NCBI GenBank assembly: GCA_009731425.1
Contig: AP018794.1
Coordinates: forward strand, 2,115,960 to 2,179,959
Direction of reading: 5' to 3'
DNA from: Lachnospiraceae bacterium KM106-2
GTDB taxonomy: Bacteria; Bacillota; Clostridia; Lachnospirales; Lachnospiraceae
Length of the DNA: 64,000 nt
A program made the translations under genes and the position numbers. Shown here one piece after another: positions 32,323 through 42,086 of the stretch. The notes under the pieces are model-generated. The model saw only the letters and a list, made by a program, of their open reading frames with translations, did not search any database and was not told the origin of the DNA. The first letter of the stretch is position 1. The number at the start of each line of letters is the position of its first letter.

Positions 32323-33297
32323 CTATTTCAAATCCTTAGGAAGAGTAATTCCTAACTCTTTTGCCGCTTTCTCATTTACCTTAAGCGTACAATCTTTTAG
32401 ATACTCAATCGACATATCCTCTGGTTTTGCCTCTCCTTTTAATATCTTAACGGCCATAGCTGCTGTCTGCTTTCCTAACTTATAATAATCGATTCCGTAA
32501 GTTGCAAGTCCGCCATTCTTGACCATTCCTTCTTCTCCTACGATACATGGGATCTTGCTTGCAGTAGCGATCTTTGCAATATTAGGCATACCTTGTGCGA
32601 TCATATTATCCGTTGGTGTATAGATGACATCGACTTTCCCTACTAATGACTGCGTTACAGATGCAATTTCATTGGTATTAGAAACCGTTGCTTCTACAAC
32701 TTCCATTCCATTTGCTTGAATCTCTTTCTTTGCAATATCTGCCTGAAAGATAGAATTATCTTCAGAGGAACAATATAACACTCCGACTTTCTTAGCATTC
32801 GGTAATATCTTCTTTAATAATGCGATCTGCTCTTTCACTGGAGTCAGATCACTGGTACCTGTTACATTATTCCCAGGCTTTTCATTCGTCTTAACTAAAC
32901 CGGATGTCTTCGGATCTGTAACTGCCGTGATCAAGATAGGAATATCCTTCGTCTTAGAAGCACATGACTGAGCCGCAGGAGTTGCAATCGCTAAGATCAG
33001 ATCATCTTTATCATTTACAAGCTTTTGAGCAATGGTAGTACAGTTACTTTGGTCACCCTGAGCATTATTAAAATCTAACTTAATGTTCTTACCATCCTCA
33101 TATCCTGCGTCTTTCAAACCAGCAACAAATCCTTTATATGCTGCATCTAATGCCACATGCTGGGTCAATTGAATGATACCGATCTTTGTAACCTTATTCT
33201 TATCCTTCTTTGATGATGTCTCCTTTGCCGATTCACAACCTGCCAAAAGAGAAATAGCTAATATTACAATTAATAACAAACTTATTCTTTTTTTCAT
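32323..33297 (-). CDS. ABC transporter substrate-binding lipoprotein (TrpX-like)
   Basis: This 324-residue lipoprotein begins MKKRISLLLIVILAISLLAGCES, with a clear signal peptide and lipobox (LLAG-C). The mature part matches the ABC_sub_bind (TrpX) family: KIGIIQLTQHVALDAAYKGF, ILPNAKKVGVLYCSSEDNS and DVIYTPTDNMIAQGM. The ATG at 33297 is preferred over 33345, since only here does the signal peptide begin the protein. No T-box or other leader is visible upstream, so the substrate (tryptophan, tyrosine or another) stays open. Confidence 0.88.
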   Translation of the reverse strand: MKKRISLLLIVILAISLLAGCESAKETSSKKDKNKVTKIGIIQLTQHVALDAAYKGFVAGLKDAGYEDGKNIKLDFNNAQGDQSNCTTIAQKLVNDKDDLILAIATPAAQSCASKTKDIPILITAVTDPKTSGLVKTNEKPGNNVTGTSDLTPVKEQIALLKKILPNAKKVGVLYCSSEDNSIFQADIAKKEIQANGMEVVEATVSNTNEIASVTQSLVGKVDVIYTPTDNMIAQGMPNIAKIATASKIPCIVGEEGMVKNGGLATYGIDYYKLGKQTAAMAVKILKGEAKPEDMSIEYLKDCTLKVNEKAAKELGITLPKDLK

Positions 33298-33422
33298 AAA
33301 ATATTGCCCCTTCCGTCTCCTTTTTAGAAAATACGCTAGCATCATACATTTCCTTTTTATAACAATATACTATAATACATTCTATTCAACGCGTCAATAC
33401 TTTATTGCTTTAAATCGTAATA

Positions 33423-34574
33423 TTATTTATTGGCAGTCCATCGATCCATAATCCGATTCATATAAGATAATGCTTCCTTCTTTGTACTTTTCATATCATA
33501 GTTTCTAATGATTATCACTATGTTTTCATCATACATTACCATTACTCCATTATTGTGATATTTCATATAAACTCCACGATCTGAATTAATCTGCTTATAC
33601 TCAAGTTTCCCTCCATTAGAAAATAGATCAAAACTATCCCTTGCTAAGTCTCTTGTTAGATTTTGAAATCTTAGCTGATAGATTTCTGTAATGACAGATT
33701 CTTTCTCATCATCATAACAATTTGCAATAATATAATGATTTCTCGCCATGAGAGATGATTGACGATAAATATGTGTATGTACATTATGTGCCCGCAATTC
33801 CTTCGCACTTCTTTCAGCCATAAGATATGACTTTTCGTGTAACTTACTAGGCAAACACAAAAGCATGCTTGATACCGAGATCAAAAAAAGACAGCACATC
33901 ACAACTGCATTGTTTATAATCTTAATATATCTTAACCTTGTTTCTATTCTCTTATTTTGAAAACAAATATTCTTTAACTCTTCACTACCAAATGGTATGA
34001 TCCTACTATTGATCCGTATCAGTGCCAAAATATTAGTAATGAGCTCTAATCCAGCCATTACTATAACTAACGCACTCATAACTCCGATTCCATCAAAAAG
34101 TTGAACAAAAAATCCTCTCATACTCCGCAATCCCACTATAAAGATCACCAGCAAAATCAGATTAAGCAAACAGCTCAATTTAATCTTTTTTCTTTCATCA
34201 AACAGCATATCTTTCTGGCATTGCACATATTCTTCTCTATCTCCAGGAAACATCTGATCTGGTAAATAAGATTGATAAATATGCATCCAGTTCATTTCCA
34301 TCTCTTTTATTTTTCCATAACCGGTAACATAATTCCAGCCTGCTTCTTTAAATACTCTCTTTCTTTCCTCTAAATCTTGATAATACTGAACATCATCCAT
34401 ATAATATTCTTTCATACAATCGATTCGATAAATGACTCTCTTTTCTCTTACCTTCGTAAAAACCATAAAATAATTATTTACTCGTTTTACTTCATAGCCC
34501 TTTTTTATCATCTTCATGAGATAGGTTTCCATATTACTGATATCCCATTCCTCAAATAAATTTGGCTTGATCAA
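33423..34574 (-). CDS. DUF2812 membrane protein
   Basis: This 383-residue protein has an N-terminal DUF2812 domain of about 120 residues (PNLFEEWDISNMETYLMKMIKKGYEV, IYRIDCMKEYYMDDVQYYQDL, AGWNYV). It is followed by four helices in two pairs and a soluble C-terminal domain. The TTG at 34574 has GGAGGG 6 nt upstream; the longer reading from 34613 lacks one. Some DUF2812 genes sit beside PadR regulators, but none is here. Function is unknown. It is not tightly linked to the ABC operon, being separated by about 125 bp. Confidence 0.78.
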   Translation of the reverse strand: MIKPNLFEEWDISNMETYLMKMIKKGYEVKRVNNYFMVFTKVREKRVIYRIDCMKEYYMDDVQYYQDLEERKRVFKEAGWNYVTGYGKIKEMEMNWMHIYQSYLPDQMFPGDREEYVQCQKDMLFDERKKIKLSCLLNLILLVIFIVGLRSMRGFFVQLFDGIGVMSALVIVMAGLELITNILALIRINSRIIPFGSEELKNICFQNKRIETRLRYIKIINNAVVMCCLFLISVSSMLLCLPSKLHEKSYLMAERSAKELRAHNVHTHIYRQSSLMARNHYIIANCYDDEKESVITEIYQLRFQNLTRDLARDSFDLFSNGGKLEYKQINSDRGVYMKYHNNGVMVMYDENIVIIIRNYDMKSTKKEALSYMNRIMDRWTANK

Positions 34575-34637
34575 AATAATCCCTCCAATTTGCTGCATGA
34601 AGTATTTTACCACATTTTGGATTATTTTGTAACAAAA

Positions 34638-34684
34638 AGAAACCTCTGATCAGCAGGAAGCAATCTGCCAATCAGAGGTTCTTT
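34638..34684 (-). terminator. Terminator of the NlpC/P60 gene
   Basis: AACCTCTGAT pairs with ATCAGAGGTT around a 20-nt loop that forms an inner hairpin, followed by a U-rich run on the minus strand. Confidence 0.8.
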
Positions 34685-34685
34685 C

Positions 34686-35945
34686 TTATTTCGTTGGTCG
34701 AGCGATTACAACGATCGACTTCTTATATTTTGTATAAGTAGCATAAGTTACTTTTGGTGGTGTTGCATGAATGATGGTGTTATTCCCAATATAAATTGCT
34801 GTATGAGTTATGTTCTTATAACGACCATTCTTCTTTGTACTGATATACAATACATCACCAGGCTGTAATTTTGATTCACTTACATACTTATATGACACTA
34901 CCTTTTTCTTACCAACAAGATAATGAGCCTGAGCCGCTGCTGTCGGCGCATATTTCTTATTTCCAAGATAATATTTATAAGTTTTATAGCTTCTCCAAAC
35001 TAAAGAGCTACAATCATAGTAATTAGTTTTCATTCGTTTTGGCTGACTATATCTCTTACCTAATGCTGTCTGTGCCTTTTTGATCATACCGATAGTACTC
35101 TTCTTACCGACTGCAACGGTTGCTGTATAATTAGCATTATCAACATTTACCGTAACAACAGTACTACCATATTTTAAACCTTTAATTACTCCCGTTTTAC
35201 TAATGCTGGCTACTTTGCTATCTTTAATAGAATATACAACCGGAGTCTTTTTTGAATGACCAGACATTGTTAACTGATAGCTTTTCCCCTTTACAAGCAA
35301 ACAAAGTGTCTTACTTATCTTAGGCTGAGTAACCTCGATCGAACCTACTAAAGTTCTACCATCTACTTCAGCTTGAACAGAGACACTTCCCTTTTTCTTA
35401 GCTTTGACTGTTAGCTTTGAAGTACTAGTAACAGATGCAATGGAAGTATCACTGATCAATAAATTGGATGCTTTCGATTTCGTACCTGTAATTGCAAGCT
35501 GAATACTGCCACCTTTTCCAATAATATAGCTTGACTCACTAAATTTAGGATCGGTAACTGTTACAGCACAAGTATATGTTTTCGTTGTATTATCTGAAAG
35601 TGTCACAATACAATTTATGTTCGCTGTACCAATAGCAACAGCTTGGACATTTCCAGCTTCATCGACTGATGCAACTTGGTTATTATCCGATGTAAAACTA
35701 ATTTTATATGTATTGGCGTCTGCCTCGACATTATTAAGTTCCAATGTAATACTTGTTCCTACCGCTCTTGTAACCTGCGTTTCACTTAACACAACATCAT
35801 TCCATGTGTCATCCGTTGTTGTTTCCACATTTGTATTCGAATCTGCAACTTCATCTGCATAAGCTCCCACTGATGGAAAACTCATGAATACAAATGCGCA
35901 TAACATAAATAATAGGTTTCTAAGTTTCTTATTTCTCTTCTGCAA
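34686..35945 (-). CDS. Secreted Ig-like (BIG2) and NlpC/P60 cell-wall endopeptidase
   Basis: This 419-residue protein begins with a signal peptide, RNLLFMLCAFVFMSFPSVGAYA. Three bacterial Ig-like (BIG_2) repeats follow, each with a V-A-S-V or V-A-S-I motif (QVASVDEAGNVQAVAIGT, TSIASVTSTSKLTV, KVASISKTGVIKGLKYG). The C-terminal NlpC/P60 domain has catalytic Cys in YYDCSS, His in ITHTAIYIG and the third His in IIHATPP. It likely cleaves stem peptides of peptidoglycan outside the cell. The TTG at 35945 is preferred since AAGGGG lies 8 nt upstream; the GTG at 35954 overlaps it. Confidence 0.88.
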   Translation of the reverse strand: MQKRNKKLRNLLFMLCAFVFMSFPSVGAYADEVADSNTNVETTTDDTWNDVVLSETQVTRAVGTSITLELNNVEADANTYKISFTSDNNQVASVDEAGNVQAVAIGTANINCIVTLSDNTTKTYTCAVTVTDPKFSESSYIIGKGGSIQLAITGTKSKASNLLISDTSIASVTSTSKLTVKAKKKGSVSVQAEVDGRTLVGSIEVTQPKISKTLCLLVKGKSYQLTMSGHSKKTPVVYSIKDSKVASISKTGVIKGLKYGSTVVTVNVDNANYTATVAVGKKSTIGMIKKAQTALGKRYSQPKRMKTNYYDCSSLVWRSYKTYKYYLGNKKYAPTAAAQAHYLVGKKKVVSYKYVSESKLQPGDVLYISTKKNGRYKNITHTAIYIGNNTIIHATPPKVTYATYTKYKKSIVVIARPTK

Positions 35946-36121
35946 TTTGGGCACCCCTTCAATATTAAGTTCTTTTGTTATCTAGTTATCTATTATAAAC
36001 AAATTGCAACTCATTTTCAATAAACATCCTTCTGTTAATAACAGGTAATTCTTTCTATCCGTTATTTACAAAAACACTTACGCCCATTACAATAGCATTA
36101 AATAATAGAAGAGGTGTTAAT

Positions 36122-37033
36122 ATGAACTTTATTGCTATAGATTTTGAAACTGCCAACGAGAAACGTAGTAGCCCCTGTTCCATCGGTATTACAGTTGTAA
36201 AAGATGGAACAATCATCGAAGAAAAGACCTTTCTCATACGTCCTCATGAAATGCGCTTCGAACCAATTAATATAATGATTCACGGCATTCGCCCCGATGA
36301 CGTTAAGGATTGTCCTGAGTTCTGCGATCTATGGGATGAACTCTTCCCTTACTTTAATAACAATCTGATCGTTGCACATAATGCTTCCTTTGATATGAGT
36401 GTACTGCGAGCTACTCTGGATCTTTATAACATAACGTATCCTACCTTTTCCTATACCTGTTCCATGCTTGCTTCAAAGCATTTTTATCCGATGCTTCCTA
36501 ATGCTAAGCTTGATACCGTAAACCAATTTTTATCCTATGATTTTCTTCATCATGATGCTGGTGCAGATGCCTCTGCATGTGCTAACATACTTCTAACTAT
36601 TATGAAGGAATGTAATGTAACTACCACTGAAGATTATGTAGCCGCTACCGGACTTAGCTTTGGATCTATATTCGAACATGGATATAAAGCACCAAAATAT
36701 AATAATCGCAGTTTAATCTCAAAACGTAATTACGAGAATACAGCTGCCAAACCGTGTCCTGTTGTTTCTCTTACCGGAAAAGTTGTCTGCTTTACCGGTC
36801 CATTAAAAAGTATGTCTCGTTCGGAAGCTGCATCCTATGTGATGCAAATGGGCGGATGTTTCTCTAGTTCGGTTACAAAAAAGACCAATCTGCTCGTAAC
36901 CAATGTCTCTCATCCGGAGACTCTCTCTCCCTCACAGATGAGCACAAAGCTTAGGCGTGCGATGGATCTTAAATCAAAAGGGCAGGAGATCGCGATCATT
37001 AATGAAGAAGAATTCTTCCATTTAGGAATATAA
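36122..37033 (+). CDS. DnaQ-type 3'-5' exonuclease with C-terminal BRCT domain
   Basis: This 303-residue protein has DEDD exonuclease motifs at the start: FIAIDFETAN (Exo I), VAHNASFDMSVL (Exo II) and HDAGADA (Exo III, DEDDh type). A BRCT domain at about residues 220-300 (KVVCFTGPLKSMSRSEAASYVMQMGG, TNLLVTNVS) resembles that of DNA ligase. It acts in the cytoplasm, probably in DNA repair or degradation. GAGGTG precedes the ATG. It is a single-gene transcript, convergent with the 80-residue gene and sharing a terminator. Confidence 0.9.
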   Translation: MNFIAIDFETANEKRSSPCSIGITVVKDGTIIEEKTFLIRPHEMRFEPINIMIHGIRPDDVKDCPEFCDLWDELFPYFNNNLIVAHNASFDMSVLRATLDLYNITYPTFSYTCSMLASKHFYPMLPNAKLDTVNQFLSYDFLHHDAGADASACANILLTIMKECNVTTTEDYVAATGLSFGSIFEHGYKAPKYNNRSLISKRNYENTAAKPCPVVSLTGKVVCFTGPLKSMSRSEAASYVMQMGGCFSSSVTKKTNLLVTNVSHPETLSPSQMSTKLRRAMDLKSKGQEIAIINEEEFFHLGI

Positions 37034-37040
37034 TCCATAT

Positions 37041-37077
37041 AAAAAAGGCGTCCTCCTTAGAGAAACGCCTTTTCTTT
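37041..37077. terminator. Bidirectional terminator after the exonuclease gene
   Basis: AGGCGT pairs with ACGCCT around a 13-nt loop, with A-run on the left and T-run on the right. Confidence 0.75.
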
Positions 37078-37318
37078 ATCTACATTTACATTTTTTATTC
37101 TTTTTATTTTTATGGTGTTTACCACTCTTTTGCTTTGTCTCAAGTCTAGGATCCTGCTCTGCTGCATGATTATCGTTATCGCAGCCAATTCTGATATCAC
37201 CTTTTCTTGGTCCAAATACAATTCCTAGAAGTATACCGATTGAGATAATAAATAATGTCCATACAGTCTTATCTGCCTTATCCCACTCACGGTTGAAAAA
37301 CATTTTTACTTGCTCCAT
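37076..37318 (-). CDS. Small membrane protein, 80 residues
   Basis: The protein has a soluble start (MEQVKMFFNREWDKADK), one helix (TVWTLFIISIGILLGIVFG) and a Lys/His-rich C-terminal tail ending KNKKCKCR. AGGAGG precedes the start. It lies 22 nt after the LCP gene, so it is probably co-transcribed with it. I do not recognise a family; a role in the cell envelope is suggested by its partner. The C-terminal Cys pair is unusual. Confidence 0.7.
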   Translation of the reverse strand: MEQVKMFFNREWDKADKTVWTLFIISIGILLGIVFGPRKGDIRIGCDNDNHAAEQDPRLETKQKSGKHHKNKKNKKCKCR

Positions 37319-37340
37319 CCGATTACCTCCTGATTCACTC

Positions 37341-38867
37341 TTATTGATTGTTTGTTGAACTGCTTGTACTTGAATTAGTTCCTTTTACAAGTTCTTTAAA
37401 CTGATCTTCTGTAACTTTTTCACCAGCAATGACTTTATCAACCATCTTCTTCGCCGCTGATACAGATGCCTCATCTGGTACCATGACATAAGAACGAGTA
37501 GATGGCATAGAGAATGTTGTTGATTTAGAGCCAGTACCAGTTGCATTGATCATAACGATATCCCATCCTGACATATCACTTAACTGCATTTTTACTAAGT
37601 CTGTGATTTCAGAAGATTTCATATTTGTTTCAACACTTTCAGCAACACTGTCCATTAATCCAGAGAAATTAGCTAATATTGATGGAGAAGTTGCTTTATT
37701 AATAATTGCTTTAATTAAATATTGTTGGTCTCTACCACGTTGATTATCTCCACCGACTAATCCAGTCTTTTTACCACGGAAGTAATCATGTCTTTGTCTT
37801 GCAAATGCTAACGCTTGTTTTCCATTTACTTTATTATCGCCTTTAACAAAGCTTGGACCCCAGTCAGAAGTAAAGGTATAATCAGAATGTACCGTTACAC
37901 CGCCTAAAGCATCAACGATCTTTTCAAAACCTGTAAAGTTAACTCTAACATAATAGTTTACATCTGTATCATAAAGTGTCTCTAACGTTCCCATGGAACA
38001 ATCCACACCGTAAATACCTGCATGAGTTAATTTATCTTTCACACCATTGGAATTCGGTAAAGTAACGTAATAGTCACGAGGTGTAGAAATTAATAAGATT
38101 TGTTTTGTAACAGGGTTTACTGTTCCTAAGATATTAACATCACTTCGGCTAGTTGCAGAAACTTTACCTTTTGTATCAATACCTGAAATATAAACGCTAA
38201 AAGCTTCTTTTGTTACATCGCTTGCGGCTTTATCATTTTCAAGTTTCTTTTTATTTTCAATACTTCCTAGTACTTTTGTAGCATCATCAAAATCATCATG
38301 AGCTTCTAATACCATACTACGATTTGCTTCATTAAAGAGAATAGCTTTAACTTCCCCATTATATAAAGCATCTACTAATGTAGTCGCATCACTGTATTCT
38401 TTTGTTTTAAGAGTCGTACTGTATTCACTTTCAATGGACTTGATCGTATTATCTGTATTTTCTCTATCATTCACTCCAATGATACCAAATGTATAACCAA
38501 GCGCATCTTTTACTGTATTCGCTGAATCTTTCTTCATTGCGATTGCTGATACGCTCACAATTTGATAATCCTGTGCCGATACTTTACCTAATGTGCTATA
38601 TGTCTTAAAGAGGTAAAAAGATCCCATTGCAAAAATAATTCCAAGTATAGTTGCGATCACTTTACCAGCTTTGTGTGTCTTCTTTGTCATCTGCGTTAAT
38701 ATTAAAAATGCATCAACTGCAATCAAGAATACTGCCATTATAGATACCATAGATGTACTTAATACATTTAAGGCAAACAGCATTCCAATAAAGCCGAGTG
38801 ATAAAATTGATTCTAATATAACAAGAATCATACCGACTTTACGTTTCTTCAGTAATTTAAAATTCAT
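37341..38867 (-). CDS. LytR-CpsA-Psr (LCP) family phosphotransferase
   Basis: This 508-residue protein has several N-terminal helices (VGMILVILESILSLGFIGMLFALNV, MVSIMAVFLIAVDAFLILTQ, VIATILGIIFAMGSFYLF) and a long extracytoplasmic part. The LCP domain from about residue 230 has TPRDYYVTLPNSNGVKDKLTHAGIYG, VRVNFTGFEKIVDALGGVTV and the arginine block ALAFARQRHDY. LCP enzymes transfer teichoic-acid-like polymers from undecaprenyl-phosphate carriers to peptidoglycan. A region ahead of the LCP domain resembles a small periplasmic-binding fold. It is likely co-transcribed with the 80-residue gene. Confidence 0.9.
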   Translation of the reverse strand: MNFKLLKKRKVGMILVILESILSLGFIGMLFALNVLSTSMVSIMAVFLIAVDAFLILTQMTKKTHKAGKVIATILGIIFAMGSFYLFKTYSTLGKVSAQDYQIVSVSAIAMKKDSANTVKDALGYTFGIIGVNDRENTDNTIKSIESEYSTTLKTKEYSDATTLVDALYNGEVKAILFNEANRSMVLEAHDDFDDATKVLGSIENKKKLENDKAASDVTKEAFSVYISGIDTKGKVSATSRSDVNILGTVNPVTKQILLISTPRDYYVTLPNSNGVKDKLTHAGIYGVDCSMGTLETLYDTDVNYYVRVNFTGFEKIVDALGGVTVHSDYTFTSDWGPSFVKGDNKVNGKQALAFARQRHDYFRGKKTGLVGGDNQRGRDQQYLIKAIINKATSPSILANFSGLMDSVAESVETNMKSSEITDLVKMQLSDMSGWDIVMINATGTGSKSTTFSMPSTRSYVMVPDEASVSAAKKMVDKVIAGEKVTEDQFKELVKGTNSSTSSSTNNQ

Positions 38868-38976
38868 AATTCGTCTCCTTAGTTATCAATTATGTAATTC
38901 TTTTTCTGTGAATAATAGTATCATTTTTTACCCTAGTTTTCAATCTTTTTTCATTGGTAATCCTTCTATTAGTATT

Positions 38977-39654
38977 TTAAATATTGTCAATTTGCCAATC
39001 AATTGGATCGATTCCATGCTCCTCTAAGAATTGGTTCGTCTTACTGAATGGTTTACTTCCAAAAAATCCACGATAAGCTGACAATGGACTAGGATGCGCT
39101 GACGATAAGATTAAATGTTTAGGGTTGTTTAAAAACTGTGCCTTTTTCTTTGCCGGACTTCCCCAAAGAATAAAGACGATGGGCCGATCGATCTGGTTCA
39201 AGATTGAGATTGCTGCATCCGTGAATTCTTCCCAGCCAATTCCACGATGAGAATTTGCTTGATGAGCTCGCACGGTCAAAACAGTATTTAACATAAATAC
39301 TCCTTCCTTGGCCCACTTCTCAAGATAACCATTGTTTGGGATATAACATCCCAGATCATCCTTTAATTCTTGATAGATATTCTTAAGTGATGGCGGAATC
39401 TCTACTTCTGGTTTTACGCTAAAACACAATCCATGAGCCTGCCCAGGTTCATGATAAGGGTCCTGTCCAAGAATTACACACTTAACTTCGCTTAATGGCG
39501 TAAAGTGAAATGCATTAAAAATATCTTCTGCAGGCGGATAAATCGGATATCTCCCCTTGTATTCTTCCACAACTTTGACATATAGTTTCTTATAATATTC
39601 CTTTTTAAATTCTGGCTTTAGCTTTTCTTGCCAATCATTTGAAATCGCTGGCAT
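38977..39654 (-). CDS. ung: Uracil-DNA glycosylase (family 1)
   Basis: This 225-residue enzyme removes uracil from DNA. Motifs seen are the water-activating loop GQDPYHEPGQAHGLCFSV, the VLTVRAHQANSHRGIGWEEF block, WGSPAKKK, and the Leu loop SSAHPSPLSAYRGFFGS. The length matches E. coli Ung. The ATG at 39654 has AAGAGG 8 nt upstream; the GTG at 39663 overlaps it. It is a single gene, convergent with nothing on its left, and divergent from the small Trp-rich gene. Confidence 0.96.
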   Translation of the reverse strand: MPAISNDWQEKLKPEFKKEYYKKLYVKVVEEYKGRYPIYPPAEDIFNAFHFTPLSEVKCVILGQDPYHEPGQAHGLCFSVKPEVEIPPSLKNIYQELKDDLGCYIPNNGYLEKWAKEGVFMLNTVLTVRAHQANSHRGIGWEEFTDAAISILNQIDRPIVFILWGSPAKKKAQFLNNPKHLILSSAHPSPLSAYRGFFGSKPFSKTNQFLEEHGIDPIDWQIDNI

Positions 39655-39755
39655 TTTAAGCACCTCTTTTATATTATTTATTCTATCTTAATCACTTTTT
39701 TTCGACTACTACATATATTGTAGTAAAGAAAAAAAAGAGAAAGTAAGTCGTAAAC

Positions 39756-39968
39756 ATGGAAAATAACAATAATAACGTAAATAATAATGAGCAAGTTCAT
39801 TCAACAGGATGGGGGTTTGGTCCTGGTTGTTTTGGCCCTGGCTGTAATCGCGGTCCTTGGCAAGGAAGATGTCGTGGCCCTTGGTGCGGTAGAAACTGGT
39901 ACGGTCCTTGGTATGGCGGTTCTAGATGCTATGGTCCATGGTGTAACAATGGCCGCTGGTTCTGGTAG
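39756..39968 (+). CDS. Trp/Gly/Cys/Pro-rich small protein, 70 residues
   Basis: After an Asn-rich start (MENNNNNVNNNEQ) the protein is made of imperfect repeats with Gly, Pro, Trp and Cys: GPGCFGPGCNRG, GPWQGRCRGPWCGR, GPWYGGSRCYGPWC. It ends NGRWFW. It has no leader hydrophobic stretch and no identifiable modification enzymes nearby. Its own terminator follows. It may be a spore coat or surface protein, or a cross-linked peptide. I do not recognise a named family. The ribosome site is weak (GAGAAAG). Confidence 0.68.
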   Translation: MENNNNNVNNNEQVHSTGWGFGPGCFGPGCNRGPWQGRCRGPWCGRNWYGPWYGGSRCYGPWCNNGRWFW

Positions 39969-39988
39969 TATTCTTCCTCTTTCCTTCT

Positions 39989-40017
39989 ATAAGGCTGTCT
40001 TAAATGACAGCCTTTTA
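39989..40017 (+). terminator. Terminator of the Trp-rich gene
   Basis: AAGGCTGTC-TTAAAT-GACAGCCTT followed by TT. It supports the reality of the preceding small gene. Confidence 0.75.
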
Positions 40018-40125
40018 TGATCTCATTTTAATCGACATTGAACTCATCTATTATATACCGAATCTTCTGTAACTTCTATTTATTATGTCCAAATTTTACA
40101 AAATGTTTAAAAGTTTCTCTATTAT

Positions 40126-41940
40126 TTAAGAATTTGGTCCTAAAAATCCTTTATCATTGTAAACGCCATTATTTTCGACAGAAAATCCTTTTTGATTTAC
40201 CTCTGGAACTTGCTCCTCACCATCTGTAAATATGATCAAAGGATTCTCATAATCTTCCTCATAGGAAAAGGAATAACTACCATCCTTTTCTTTTTCCATT
40301 AAGTTTCCCGGCCACTTTTGAAGTTCTTCCCCATTTTCATTATAAACGTACGCATAGATAGTATCTTTCCATTCCTCTGGTTTATTAAAATGAACTGTGA
40401 TCTTCTGCTCTTGTTCTTCACTCTTATCCTCGTCTACAAGGACAACAAATGACTTTGCTGGAATCTTCCCTGTTATCTTTTCTCCATCAGCTGTAAACTT
40501 ACTCTTGTTTGCTGTCATACTACTATAATCCCCTTTCTTGAAAGAACAACTTGTATCTACTTGATAGTCGGAGTCCTTTAAATTGATCAACACGATACCT
40601 CGTTTTCCTCTTTCGATCATCAGCACTTGCTTTTCTTGATCTAGGTTTCTTAATGTCTCTTTTTCTCCTTCCATCGCATTCCGAAACTGATTGATAGCAA
40701 CAACATCTGTATCTTTATATAGATCACTTCCTGCTGGTCCGATTACATTATCTCCCCATTTGTCATCAGGCCCACCGTTCGCGGGACGATCAAAAAAGAG
40801 AGGAGCTCCATCCTTTCTTGCGCCTATAAGCGCCCATCCTAATTTAATCTGTGCATTCGTAAGCTCTTTCCATGTTCCATCATTTATGTAATTATCATGG
40901 GATTCTACCCATGTTACCAGCTTAGAGGTATCAACTCCTGCATCTACCTGATAGTCTCTCAATTGACTGCAGTCGATCGTTCCTTGTTTGATACACTCTC
41001 TTATTTTATATCCATATCCGCTCGCTGTGGCTGCGCCCAGCTCCTTGACATATTCTGTGATTCTCTCATTATCTCCTTGTAGTACCTCTCCATAACTAAA
41101 TATTTTAGATGGTTCCGTTATTTCAGTTGTTACCCGTTTCCAGAAGTTATTCACAACTTCATTTGGTCTGTCATCATCCGCTAATCCAATATGCTTCGCT
41201 GTATCATATCGGAATCCATCTGCCCCACAGGCAATGCAGTCATCTAGATAATGAATAAAATAGTCCTGAAATCCTTTATTCTCGGTATCCACATCTGGTA
41301 ACTTTCCATCCATGGAATATCTGGTACACTGTAATCGATCACTGTAGTTCTCGCATTTCGTAAGTCCGGTATCATGATAGAGTTTACCTCCTGCTGCATC
41401 TATCAGTTCTTTTGCTACTTTACTCTTGTTCTGTGCTGTATGATTTGGCACTACATCCACGATCACTTTGATTCCATATCGATCTGCTTCCTCACACATC
41501 TCTTTAAAATCATCTCTTGTCCCTAGCTGATAATTGCCAATCTTCCAGTCTGTAGGCTGATAATACCACCACCACATTCCTTTCGATCCGTCCTCTGCTC
41601 CCCCATACCATTTTAATGCATCATATGTATTATCCACCTGATTGATCGGAGAAGTCTGTATGCTCGTATAGCCTGCTTTTGCAATACTAGCCATATTCGC
41701 TTTAATGGTCTTGAAATTCCAGCAGAATGTGTGCAAAATAGCACCATTACGTATATTTTCACAATGAGAAAGTGCATTGTTATCGAGACCTTTTACCGTA
41801 ATCTGATCGGTTCTTTTCAAATTAGAGCCGGTATCATCATTAGTACAGCTTGTACTCGCTAGCGCTAGGTTAATGAACAAAAGAAGTATCAGAAGCAGTC
41901 TGATCCCTTTGTTTCTCTTTTCTTTTACTCTTAGTAACAC
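40126..41940 (-). CDS. Secreted alpha-amylase family glycoside hydrolase (GH13) with C-terminal CBM26
   Basis: This 604-residue protein starts at GTG with AGGAGG 7 nt upstream. A hydrophobic leader with Cys (STSC) suggests a lipoprotein or secreted protein. GH13 motifs are VDVVPNHTA, DGFRYDTAKH (nucleophile Asp), FSYGEVLQG (acid Glu) and WVESHDNYI (third Asp). A C-terminal starch-binding CBM26 domain follows (ITVHFNKPEEWKDTIYAYVY, QKWPGNLMEK). It probably hydrolyses starch or dextrins outside the cell. It lies downstream of the scr operon but behind a terminator, so it is regulated separately. Confidence 0.92.
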   Translation of the reverse strand: MLLRVKEKRNKGIRLLLILLLFINLALASTSCTNDDTGSNLKRTDQITVKGLDNNALSHCENIRNGAILHTFCWNFKTIKANMASIAKAGYTSIQTSPINQVDNTYDALKWYGGAEDGSKGMWWWYYQPTDWKIGNYQLGTRDDFKEMCEEADRYGIKVIVDVVPNHTAQNKSKVAKELIDAAGGKLYHDTGLTKCENYSDRLQCTRYSMDGKLPDVDTENKGFQDYFIHYLDDCIACGADGFRYDTAKHIGLADDDRPNEVVNNFWKRVTTEITEPSKIFSYGEVLQGDNERITEYVKELGAATASGYGYKIRECIKQGTIDCSQLRDYQVDAGVDTSKLVTWVESHDNYINDGTWKELTNAQIKLGWALIGARKDGAPLFFDRPANGGPDDKWGDNVIGPAGSDLYKDTDVVAINQFRNAMEGEKETLRNLDQEKQVLMIERGKRGIVLINLKDSDYQVDTSCSFKKGDYSSMTANKSKFTADGEKITGKIPAKSFVVLVDEDKSEEQEQKITVHFNKPEEWKDTIYAYVYNENGEELQKWPGNLMEKEKDGSYSFSYEEDYENPLIIFTDGEEQVPEVNQKGFSVENNGVYNDKGFLGPNS

Positions 41941-42019
41941 CGTTCTCCCTCCTAATTACAAGGCAAGCATCTGGTTATTATTTACAATATTATTCTATCA
42001 CAAATTTGAATCCATATAA

Positions 42020-42076
42020 AAGAAAAGAGTACCATAATATTGCTGAATTTCAGCTCTATTATGATACTCTTTTTAT
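42020..42076 (-). terminator. Terminator of the scr operon
   Basis: AGAGTACCATAATA pairs with TATTATGATACTCT (one mismatch) around a loop of about 16 nt. A U-run follows on the minus strand just after scrK. Confidence 0.85.
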
Positions 42077-42086
42077 TTATCTTGCG

